Source: an uncultured Ruminococcus sp. (GTDB lineage: Bacteria > Bacillota > Clostridia > Oscillospirales > Ruminococcaceae). Taken from it: DNA of 13,033 nt. Numbering within the stretch: position 1 is the first letter of the stretch; each line of letters starts with the position of its first letter. The DNA lies in assembly GCA_947175975.1 (NCBI GenBank), contig CAMWOX010000023.1, positions 1 through 13,033 of the forward strand. The letters are read 5' to 3'. The position numbers and the translations under genes are program-made. Below are positions 1-6,947 of the stretch, piece by piece. The notes below the pieces were generated by a model. The model made no database searches and was not told the origin of the DNA. It worked only from the letters and a program-made list of their open reading frames with translations.

Positions 1-86
1 GAATTATATTTTTGTCAACTTGAATTTTTTTTTTGCCTGCCTGCATATAGATAAATAGCAAGATTTAAAAGCAAGGGGATTTGACT

Positions 87-1226
87 ATGAAATATCATGT
101 AAAATTATTATATTTCCGGATTTTCTTTGCAAGCATGATGATTCTTTCTTTTTTTCTCAGAAATTTTATTTCAGTTCACGCAGAACAGGAATCCGCCCTG
201 CTTCTCATAGAGGCTAACACAGGATGCATTCTCTCACAGGAATATGCCGAAGAACAGCGGCAAGTAGGATCGCTTGCAAAGCTTATGACAGCGTTTCTAA
301 CAGCAAAATCTATTGAAGATGGCAATTTCACACTGGACACTACTGTAACCGCAGGAGAGAGCGTTTCGGGTATGCAGGGAGCTGTGATCTGGCTTAAGCC
401 AGGTGATGCGATTACAATCAGAGAATTATTGCTTGCACTGATTGTCGGGAATGCCAATGATGCCGCTGCTGTGTTGGCAGATCGGATTTCAGGCAGTGCA
501 GAAAATTTCGTGATGGATATGAATGCAATGGCATTTGATCTGGGTATGAGAGCAACACATTTCACTTCACCACAGGGATTTGATGATGAAATGGCATATT
601 CTACCGCACAGGACATGGGGCTTCTTGCCTGTGCGGTGCTTCATTGCGAAGTACTGACAGAATGTCTCACGACCTGGAGAACTTTTATCCGGAATGACAC
701 TGTAGAGCTTGTCAATGAGAATACAATTGCCAGGACATGGGACAATTACAGGGGATTGAAAGCCGGACATTCTCCGGCATCCGGAAATTCCGTGATTGCC
801 GCCGCCGAGCAGGATGGTATGATCTGTGTTGCTGTCGTCCTGGGCTGTCCGGATGAGGATGAACGTTTCACACTGGCGAAAAAACTTTTGAATGCCGGGT
901 TTCAGAAATATCAGATCACAATTCCCGGATTTGCAGAAGAGTTTTTACAGCCTCTGAAAATTAAAGGTGGTACAGAATCTGCCGTTCTGCTGGAACTTTC
1001 TGCCTTGCCTGCCCTCGCTGTTCCGGTAGGTACACAGCTCCAGGCAGTTATGGTTCTCCCGGAATATATGCAAGCTCCTGTGCAGAAAAAACAAAAATTA
1101 GGAACAGTTTATTTTTATCATGATGAAACACTTTTGTGTGAATGTGCCTTGCTGGCATCGGAAGAAGTCCCGGCAATGACATTTCAACTGGCTTACAGGA
1201 GAGTTCTGCATTTTTTATTCTCCTGA
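87..1226 (+). CDS. Secreted D-alanyl-D-alanine carboxypeptidase-like protein (peptidase S11 / low-molecular-weight PBP family)
   Basis: Family enzymes remove the terminal D-Ala from peptidoglycan stem peptides outside the membrane. The protein has 379 residues. Residues 1-32 form a signal peptide (basic start, hydrophobic core about 8-30, cleavage likely after VHA). The S11 domain follows: the nucleophile motif SxxK is S62-LA-K65. The second motif region reads GNANDAA (121-127), with Asn122 where SxN normally has Ser. The third reads GLKAGHS, so KTG has become K225-A-G. About residues 275-370 look like the beta-rich PBP5-type C-terminal domain. I see no strong membrane anchor at the C terminus. 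The start is ATG 87, with AAGGGG at 73-78 eight bases upstream; an in-frame TTG at 81 is less likely. The gene is followed by a promoter, so it is probably not in the next operon. The fold is near certain; activity is less so because two of three motifs deviate. Confidence 0.88.
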   Translation: MKYHVKLLYFRIFFASMMILSFFLRNFISVHAEQESALLLIEANTGCILSQEYAEEQRQVGSLAKLMTAFLTAKSIEDGNFTLDTTVTAGESVSGMQGAVIWLKPGDAITIRELLLALIVGNANDAAAVLADRISGSAENFVMDMNAMAFDLGMRATHFTSPQGFDDEMAYSTAQDMGLLACAVLHCEVLTECLTTWRTFIRNDTVELVNENTIARTWDNYRGLKAGHSPASGNSVIAAAEQDGMICVAVVLGCPDEDERFTLAKKLLNAGFQKYQITIPGFAEEFLQPLKIKGGTESAVLLELSALPALAVPVGTQLQAVMVLPEYMQAPVQKKQKLGTVYFYHDETLLCECALLASEEVPAMTFQLAYRRVLHFLFS

Positions 1227-1245
1227 CAGAATTTCAGCAATAGAC

Positions 1246-1273
1246 TTGACATTTTCTGAAAATATGCTATAAT
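1246..1273 (+). promoter_or_regulatory. Sigma-A promoter with extended -10, for the tepA-uppP-ftsK operon
   Basis: TTGACA at 1246-1251 and TATAAT at 1268-1273 are both exact consensus matches, with a 16-base spacer and a TG at 1265-1266 giving an extended -10. Transcription should start near 1280, leaving a leader of about 75 bases before ATG 1357. The spacer holds an interrupted palindrome, ATTTTC-T-GAAAAT at 1251-1263, which may be an operator or chance. Confidence 0.85.
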
Positions 1274-1356
1274 TAAATCAGGTCTCTGCATAAATACAGA
1301 TTTTTCCGGCATACTAGATCCAGAATATCTGAATCCAGAAAGGCGTGAGAAAAAGT

Positions 1357-2115
1357 ATGCAAGATGATAACCTCGGAGAGTATCACACACCGGAAGAGTT
1401 TCCCCATACAGACCGAGAGCAGGAAAAAGAATCCGGCTCAGAACAGCAGATTGACGAATCGGAATTAATTGAAGATACCGGCAGTATCCGTCCTCAGAAT
1501 GCGAAACATCTGATTCATTGTCTTACAGTGATCGGACAGGTTGAGGGACATTATGAACTGGCATCCCAGAATAAGACAACCAAGTATGAGCATATCATTC
1601 CGGCTCTGGTGGCAATTGAACAGGACAGAAGCATAGAGGGATTGTTGATTTTGCTGAATACAGTCGGCGGTGATGTAGAAGCCGGACTTGCGATTGCAGA
1701 ATTGATTGCAGGGATGCAAACTCCGACTGTTTCGCTTGTAGTTGGCGGCGGACATTCCATCGGTGTACCGCTTTCCGTGAGTGCAAAGAGATCTTATATT
1801 GTTCCGTCAGCATCTATGACAATTCATCCTGTCCGGATGAGTGGAATGATGCTCGGCGTTCCGCAGAGTTTTTCGTATATTTCAAAAATTCAGGACAGAA
1901 TTATCAGTTTTGTGACTCGAAACAGCAAAATCTCTGAAAAGCAGTTCCGGTCTCTGATGACCAATACAAAAGAACTGGCTACTGATGTAGGTTCTGTGAT
2001 CTCAGGCGATCAGGCAGTCCAGATGGGTTTGATTGATCAGATGGGCAGTCTGAGTGATGCAATTTCTGGTCTGTATGAATTGATTGAGACCAGTCCGGCA
2101 AGATACCCGGATTAA
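1357..2115 (+). CDS. tepA: TepA-like ClpP-fold serine protease (translocation-enhancing protein family)
   Basis: This is a ClpP/SppA-superfamily protein of 252 residues. The first 45 or so residues are acidic and polar, with many Glu and Asp, and look disordered. The ClpP-type core runs from about 50 to 245: an oxyanion-region NTVGGD at 101-106, the nucleophile in GGGHSIG with Ser134, and the general base in MTIHP with His157. The acidic third triad residue cannot be placed with confidence; Asp210 is a candidate. No signal peptide or membrane segment is visible. B. subtilis TepA (YmfB) is encoded close to spoIIIE, and here too ftsK lies two genes downstream, which supports this assignment over a housekeeping ClpP. 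ATG 1357 is preferred to an in-frame GTG at 1345, which sits only one base from the AAAGG at 1339-1343. Substrates are unknown; a role in secretion is known only by family name. Confidence 0.86.
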   Translation: MQDDNLGEYHTPEEFPHTDREQEKESGSEQQIDESELIEDTGSIRPQNAKHLIHCLTVIGQVEGHYELASQNKTTKYEHIIPALVAIEQDRSIEGLLILLNTVGGDVEAGLAIAELIAGMQTPTVSLVVGGGHSIGVPLSVSAKRSYIVPSASMTIHPVRMSGMMLGVPQSFSYISKIQDRIISFVTRNSKISEKQFRSLMTNTKELATDVGSVISGDQAVQMGLIDQMGSLSDAISGLYELIETSPARYPD

Positions 2116-2119
2116 TTTC

Positions 2120-2138
2120 AGGCACATTTTTTGTGCCT
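2120..2138 (+). other. Hairpin between tepA and uppP
   Basis: AGGCACA (2120-2126) pairs perfectly with TGTGCCT (2132-2138) around a five-T loop. The stem starts five bases after the tepA stop. It is not followed by a T tract on either strand, so it is not a classical intrinsic terminator. It may stabilise the upstream mRNA end or mark a processing site. Confidence 0.5.
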
Positions 2139-2176
2139 ACATAGAGAAAAAATAAAAAATAATAAGGAGACTACAT

Positions 2177-3028
2177 ATGACAATTTTAGATGCAATCTTG
2201 CAGGGAATCATCCAGGGACTGACAGAATTTCTGCCGGTTTCCAGTTCGGGGCATTTGATGCTCTATGCACATATTTCAGGGAATGCAGATGAAAGCAATA
2301 ATTTCTTGTTTTCTGCATTTCTGCATCTGGGAACACTCCTGGCGACCTGTCTGGCATTCCGGGATACAGTAGTAGCCCTTGCCAAGGAGGGCGGACATAT
2401 GATCTTGGATCTGTTCAAGGGACAGTTAATCAAAAAAGGCTTAGGTTCTCCGGAACGGCGGATGCTCTATATGATGATGATTTCTCTTGCTGTATTAGTG
2501 CCGTTCTATTTTGTAAGAGATTTCATTGAGGGAGTCGCCGAGAAATATGTGATTGCACTGGGATGCTTTTTTCTGTATACAAGTGTGATTCTGTTCTTGT
2601 CTGACAGATGCAGGAAAGGCACAAAAGATGCAGGAAAACTGACATGGAAAGAAGCTCTCACAATCGGAATTTTTCAGGCAATTGCACTGTTTCCTGGCAT
2701 TTCCAGAAGCGGATCGACTATCTGTGGGGCGTTATTTGTTGGGACAGATCGGGACACAGCTGTGAAATATTCATTCATGCTGGGCATTCCCACCATTCTG
2801 GCAGGTTGCCTTGTGGAAATCAAAGATGCCGTGGATGCCAATGCACTTCCCATGAATGAAATTCCCGTGTATCTGATTGGCTTTGTGGTTGCCGCAGTGG
2901 TCGGCATTGGTGCAATCAAGTTAGTAGATTTGTTAGTCAAAAATAATAAGTTCAAGTATTTTGCAGTCTATACATTGCTGCTCGGTCTGACAGTTGCAGG
3001 CTATGGCATTCATGAAATCATCCGCTGA
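2177..3028 (+). CDS. uppP: Undecaprenyl-diphosphatase UppP (BacA)
   Basis: This integral membrane enzyme hydrolyses undecaprenyl pyrophosphate to the monophosphate, recycling the lipid carrier for peptidoglycan and wall polymers. Raised levels are known to give bacitracin resistance. The 283-residue protein has the usual family length and is hydrophobic throughout, with several membrane segments. Both signature regions are intact: QGLTEFLPVSSSGH at 13-26, with Gln13, Glu17 and His26, and PGISRSGS at 173-180 with Arg177. ATG 2177 is preceded by TAAGGAG at 2163-2169 with seven bases of spacing. It lies 61 bases downstream of tepA in the same transcription unit. Nothing is missing or odd. Confidence 0.97.
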   Translation: MTILDAILQGIIQGLTEFLPVSSSGHLMLYAHISGNADESNNFLFSAFLHLGTLLATCLAFRDTVVALAKEGGHMILDLFKGQLIKKGLGSPERRMLYMMMISLAVLVPFYFVRDFIEGVAEKYVIALGCFFLYTSVILFLSDRCRKGTKDAGKLTWKEALTIGIFQAIALFPGISRSGSTICGALFVGTDRDTAVKYSFMLGIPTILAGCLVEIKDAVDANALPMNEIPVYLIGFVVAAVVGIGAIKLVDLLVKNNKFKYFAVYTLLLGLTVAGYGIHEIIR

Positions 3029-3039
3029 TTGAACAGTTT

Positions 3040-3072
3040 CAGTTCCCCACCTGCATCGGGTGGGGAATGCTG
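3040..3072 (+). other. Strong GC-rich hairpin between uppP and ftsK
   Basis: TTCCCCACC (3043-3051) pairs perfectly with GGTGGGGAA (3059-3067) around a seven-base loop. CAG 3040-3042 and CTG 3070-3072 extend the stem past a two-base bulge. No T tract follows, so a rho-independent stop is not expected. The stem buries an in-frame ATG at 3067, which argues that ftsK starts downstream at GTG 3094. It could slow transcription, protect or direct cleavage of the mRNA, and so separate uppP from ftsK expression. Confidence 0.65.
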
Positions 3073-3093
3073 TACATAAAGAAAGGGAGAAAC

Positions 3094-5736
3094 GTGGCAG
3101 AGAGTAAGAACCAAAAAAAGAAAAAAAATTCTTCTGAAAAATCAAAGTCTCAGAAAAAGCCGGAGAAGCAGCCGGAAGAGAAACCAAAAAAGCCCAAACT
3201 CTCCATGCCGGCTGTGCCTGAGCCTGAACCCAGTCCGGAAGAATCCGAAGAACCTGAAAAAAAAGAAATTCCGGCACAGGTGTTGTCTGTCTGTCTGTTT
3301 ACACTTGGGATTTTAATATTATTGTTGATTTTCGTGCAGGGGAATGCCTTGTGGAAAACACTGCATGAAATGCTAAAAGGCTTTTTTGGCATACCTGTGA
3401 TTGCAATTCCAGCAGTTTTATTTTTTTGTGCCTACCAGATTGAACATAAAAAAGAAGAACAGAAACTTGTAAAGGAACTCCAGTGGTTCGGTATCTGCAT
3501 GATGTTTACAAGCTGTTTTATTGAAATCATGTTTGATGGTGAGAAAATGCTAAATTATAATTTTGGGCAGTGCCTGAAATTATGCTATCAGGAAGGCATC
3601 GCCTGGCACGGCGGTGGTATGCTGAGTATACCGGCATTTCTGATTGTCAGGATTTTTGATGTGACAGGATCGAAAATCATGATTTGTCTGTTGTTATTTG
3701 TGAGTATTATGCTTCTGACTAAGAGAAGTCTCACGGAATTATTCGATATGATCCGGAAACCATTCCGGGATTTTGCGGCTATCGTCCAGGAAGACAGGGC
3801 AGACAGCAGATTACTGAAAGATTATGAACAGGAACAGATAGAACAAGAACGCAGAGACGAACAGGAGGCTCTTGACATGATTACAAAGGGAGCTGTTCAA
3901 AAATCTTCTGCGATGCAGCAGGAATTTATCACGATTGATATTCCCATGGGCAATGAAGCAATCCAACAGGAACAAAACGGCATGAGGGAATTTTTTGATA
4001 TTCCGATAGAAGCTGATCCAGTGAAAACCACAGAATCTGTGGGGACTTCTAAAAAAGTCAAAGCCAAGCCAAGACCGAAATCCGGTCATATTCCGGAATC
4101 TGGAGACAAACAGCTTTCGCTGATGCCCTCCCTGGAAGAATTGATTGAACAGGCGGCACAAAATTCCAAGAAGAGCAAGAAAGAAACAGAACGTCTGGAA
4201 TCCATGTTTGCGATTGCAGATGAGATTGCACAACAGGCAGATCAGAATCCTGTGCAGGATGTCTATCACATGCCGAAAATGGAGTTTTTGAATTGTGGTG
4301 TGAGTCATGGGGATGATGAGATGCTCCAGCAGGAATTGCTGGAGAAAGCCAATAAATTGCGTGATGTTCTGGGCAGTTTCAATGTAGAAGTGAAGATTAC
4401 CAATATTGCACGTGGGCCATCTGTCACAAGATACGAAGTACAGCCTGCGGCAGGTGTCAAAGTTTCTAAAATCACAAATTTGTCAGATGATATTGCGCTG
4501 AATCTGGCGGCGGAGGGTGTCCGTATTGAAGCACCGATCCCCGGAAAACCTGCAATCGGCATTGAAGTGCCAAATTCTAAAAAAGATATGGTTTCTCTCC
4601 GGGAGCTGCTGGAGTCACAGGAATTTCAGAAATCACAAAGCAAACTGACATTCGGTGTCGGGAAAGATATTGCCGGCAATGTGATTATCGGCGATATTGC
4701 GAAAATGCCGCATATGATTATCGCAGGTGCAACTGGTTCTGGTAAGTCTGTCTGCACCAATTCGATTATTATGAGTATTTTATATCATGCCACACCGGAA
4801 GAAGTGAAATTAATCCTGATTGATCCCAAGATTGTGGAATTTCGGGTGTATGACGGCATTCCGCATTTGTTGATTCCTGTTGTGACAGATCCGAAAAAAG
4901 CCGCAGGTGCTTTGAACTGGGCAGTGCAGGAAATGCTCAAACGATATGATATTTTTGCACAGAACAGTGTCCGTAATTTGGAAGATTATAATAGGATCTG
5001 TGATGAAAAACCGGAACTGGAATTGCAGAAAATACCGCAGATTGTAATCTGTATTGATGAGCTGGCAGATTTGATGATGACAGCTTCCAAGGAAGTCGAA
5101 GAAGCAATCTGCCGTTTGGCGCAGCTTGCCCGTGCCGCAGGAATGCATCTGATTATTGCAACACAGAGACCAACAACGGATATTATTACAGGTCTGATCA
5201 AGGCAAATATTCCCAGCAGAATTGCATTGTCAGTTATGTCTCAGATTGATTCTAGAATCATTCTGGATGTCGGCGGTGCGGAAAAATTACTGGGACATGG
5301 TGATATGCTCTATCTGCCGAGCGGTCAGCCTAAGCCTGTCAGGGTACAGGGCTGTTTCGTATCCACCCAGGAAATCGAAAATGTTGTGAACTTTATCAAA
5401 TCTCAGTCGGAAACAGATTATGATATGCAGATCGTCAATGAAGTTGATCGTATGGCAGTCACAGGTGACAAAAAAAATAATCATTCTGAAGAAATTGCTG
5501 TGAATGGGGACAGTGATCTGATTGAGCAGGCAATTGAAGTTGTAGTTGCTGCCGGACAGGCTTCTACAAGCAATTTGCAGAGACGTTTGCGGCTTGGTTA
5601 TGCCAGAGCTGCTAGAATCATGGATGAACTGGAAGAAATGGGCATCATAGGACCATATGAGGGTGCAAAGCCCAGACGTGTGTTAATGTCACCGATGCAG
5701 CTGGAAGAACGAAGAATGAAAAATAAGAAAAATTGA
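3094..5736 (+). CDS. ftsK: DNA translocase FtsK/SpoIIIE
   Basis: This hexameric ATP-driven pump moves chromosomal DNA through the closing septum. The 880-residue protein has: a Lys-rich then Pro/Glu-rich tail (1-60); four or five membrane segments (about 62-82, 95-116, 129-147, 173-209); a charged low-complexity linker (about 215-405); the alpha domain from about 408; the RecA-like motor with Walker A GATGSGKS at 545-552 and Walker B in IVICIDE with Asp655 and Glu656; and a winged-helix gamma domain at about 805-870, which in this family reads oriented DNA motifs. GTG 3094 is chosen because AAAGGGAG at 3082-3089 sits just upstream; an ATG at 3067 lies in a hairpin stem and has no ribosome site. 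The tepA neighbourhood resembles B. subtilis spoIIIE, but one window cannot separate a vegetative FtsK from a sporulation role. Confidence 0.96.
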   Translation: MAESKNQKKKKNSSEKSKSQKKPEKQPEEKPKKPKLSMPAVPEPEPSPEESEEPEKKEIPAQVLSVCLFTLGILILLLIFVQGNALWKTLHEMLKGFFGIPVIAIPAVLFFCAYQIEHKKEEQKLVKELQWFGICMMFTSCFIEIMFDGEKMLNYNFGQCLKLCYQEGIAWHGGGMLSIPAFLIVRIFDVTGSKIMICLLLFVSIMLLTKRSLTELFDMIRKPFRDFAAIVQEDRADSRLLKDYEQEQIEQERRDEQEALDMITKGAVQKSSAMQQEFITIDIPMGNEAIQQEQNGMREFFDIPIEADPVKTTESVGTSKKVKAKPRPKSGHIPESGDKQLSLMPSLEELIEQAAQNSKKSKKETERLESMFAIADEIAQQADQNPVQDVYHMPKMEFLNCGVSHGDDEMLQQELLEKANKLRDVLGSFNVEVKITNIARGPSVTRYEVQPAAGVKVSKITNLSDDIALNLAAEGVRIEAPIPGKPAIGIEVPNSKKDMVSLRELLESQEFQKSQSKLTFGVGKDIAGNVIIGDIAKMPHMIIAGATGSGKSVCTNSIIMSILYHATPEEVKLILIDPKIVEFRVYDGIPHLLIPVVTDPKKAAGALNWAVQEMLKRYDIFAQNSVRNLEDYNRICDEKPELELQKIPQIVICIDELADLMMTASKEVEEAICRLAQLARAAGMHLIIATQRPTTDIITGLIKANIPSRIALSVMSQIDSRIILDVGGAEKLLGHGDMLYLPSGQPKPVRVQGCFVSTQEIENVVNFIKSQSETDYDMQIVNEVDRMAVTGDKKNNHSEEIAVNGDSDLIEQAIEVVVAAGQASTSNLQRRLRLGYARAARIMDELEEMGIIGPYEGAKPRRVLMSPMQLEERRMKNKKN

Positions 5737-5753
5737 ATCAGGAGTAGAAATTT

Positions 5754-6716
5754 ATGGCAAATCAGAAAACAGATCCAGGATCAGGATTATCCAGAGAACC
5801 GAAAACCAAAAATAAGATTATTTATGCTGTTGTGGTAGCAATCCTGTCCGCAGTTGCTTTGTTGACTGGCAGATATAGCATGACAGAAGAATCCCAGCAG
5901 AATCAGGATGTTACAGTTGCAGATGCAGAATTTCAGGTGCATGTGATTGATGTCGGACAGGGCGACAGCATTTTAGTTTGTGCAGACGGAGAAACCATGC
6001 TGATTGATACTGCGGAATCCAGTGCAGGTACAAAAATCCTGGATTACTTGGATTCTCAAAATATCACAGATCTGGATTATGCGGTGGCAACACATATGCA
6101 TGCTGATCATATTGGAAGTTTTCAGAAAGTGTTTACACAGATCAAGCCGGCACATGTGATAGAACCTGTCTATCAAGATTCCCTGACACCTACGACGAAA
6201 ACGTATGAGCGTTATCTGGATACAATTGAACAAACAGGTGCAGAATACCAGTCTCTCAAAGCCGGAGACAGTTTCACGCTCGGCAATGCACAGATTACAG
6301 TTTTAGCCCCTGTTACAGAAAAGGCATCTTCCCTGAATAATACATCACTTGTACTTCGTGTGCAGTATGATGATATTGTCTGTCTGTTCACAGGCGATAT
6401 GGAAGTCCAGGAAGAAAAGACAATCCTGGGAAATCTTGAAAATTTGGGATTATTAAAAGCAACTTTCCTCAAAGCCGGGCATCATGGCAGTGATACTTCT
6501 TCGGGTGAGGATTTCTTAGCACAGGTTCAGCCGGAATACGTCGCCGTTTCCTGCGGTGTGAACAACAAATACGGACATCCGGTGCAAAGCACGCTGGATC
6601 ATCTCGCCGTCTGGACGGATCAGGTCTATATTACCGCACAGCAGGGCGATATTATATTTTATTATGACAAAGATACAAAATCTTGCAATATTACGACAAG
6701 TGGCAAGGAGAGCTGA
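5754..6716 (+). CDS. Membrane-anchored ComEC-like metallo-beta-lactamase-fold hydrolase
   Basis: This 320-residue protein has an N-terminal anchor (membrane segment about 21-39 after a basic stretch), so the catalytic domain should face outward. From about 60 it resembles the metallo-hydrolase domain of ComEC/Rec2: VIDVGQGDS at 64-72, the metal ligands in THMHADHIG (His114, His116, Asp118, His119), NNTSLV at 195-200, FTGDM with Asp215, GHHGS at 242-246 and KYGHP at 272-276. The ComEC channel domain is absent and no other competence gene is in the window, so DNA uptake is not implied. Related domains are predicted nucleases or phosphodiesterases; the substrate here is unknown. ATG 5754 has GGAG at 5741-5744, nine bases upstream, and lies 17 bases after ftsK. 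Its stop overlaps the next gene's start. Confidence 0.9.
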   Translation: MANQKTDPGSGLSREPKTKNKIIYAVVVAILSAVALLTGRYSMTEESQQNQDVTVADAEFQVHVIDVGQGDSILVCADGETMLIDTAESSAGTKILDYLDSQNITDLDYAVATHMHADHIGSFQKVFTQIKPAHVIEPVYQDSLTPTTKTYERYLDTIEQTGAEYQSLKAGDSFTLGNAQITVLAPVTEKASSLNNTSLVLRVQYDDIVCLFTGDMEVQEEKTILGNLENLGLLKATFLKAGHHGSDTSSGEDFLAQVQPEYVAVSCGVNNKYGHPVQSTLDHLAVWTDQVYITAQQGDIIFYYDKDTKSCNITTSGKES

Positions 6717-6943
6717 TGAAATATAGAATTGATCGTTTTGAGGGAGCGTTTGTGATCCTGGAATATGATACAGAATCCGGACAGGCTTTTATTTCTGTTT
6801 TGCGAAATATGCTCCCGGAAAATCTCACAGAGGGCGATATACTGGTATATACAGAAACAGGCTGGGAGCTGTGCCGGGAAGAGACAGATTCCAGGAGACA
6901 GACTCTTGCAGAACGCAGAAGAAGAATGCTGAGGAGAAATTAA
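6716..6943 (+). CDS. DUF3006 family small protein
   Basis: This is a 75-residue soluble protein of unknown function. The opening MKYRIDRFEG, the central acidic and hydrophobic strands ending in GDILVY, and the very basic tail (RRRRMLRRN) fit the DUF3006 family; the recognition is by pattern only. The start ATG at 6716 overlaps the preceding stop as TGATG, with AAGGAG at 6705-6710 and five bases of spacing, so translation is almost certainly coupled to the metallo-hydrolase upstream. That arrangement suggests the two products act together or are needed in fixed ratio. The basic C terminus could bind nucleic acid or acidic lipid, which is inference. Earlier in-frame codons lie inside the upstream gene and are not starts. 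Confidence 0.85.
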   Translation: MKYRIDRFEGAFVILEYDTESGQAFISVLRNMLPENLTEGDILVYTETGWELCREETDSRRQTLAERRRRMLRRN

Positions 6944-6947
6944 ATTT

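Noticed and set aside
34..45. Short tandem repeat TGCCTGCCTGCA
   Set aside because: It has only about two and a half units of four bases and no partner elsewhere; too short to interpret.
12..55. Promoter upstream of the carboxypeptidase-like gene
   Set aside because: TTGTCA at 12 and TTGAAT at 20 have no good -10 at proper spacing (the TATAGA at 46 is 20 bases from TTGAAT). The true promoter may lie before the window.
1318..1340. Direct repeat ATCCAGAA twice, 15 bases apart, in the tepA leader
   Set aside because: Eight bases repeated once in a short leader is weak, and I know no regulator matching it.
3811..4308. Minus-strand open frame of 165 codons opposite the ftsK linker
   Set aside because: It lies opposite the charged low-complexity linker, is dominated by Phe, Leu, Cys and His, and has no promoter or ribosome site.
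5469..5479. A-run in ftsK as a programmed frameshift site
   Set aside because: The frame continues intact through the conserved gamma domain, and no alternative product or stimulatory structure is evident.
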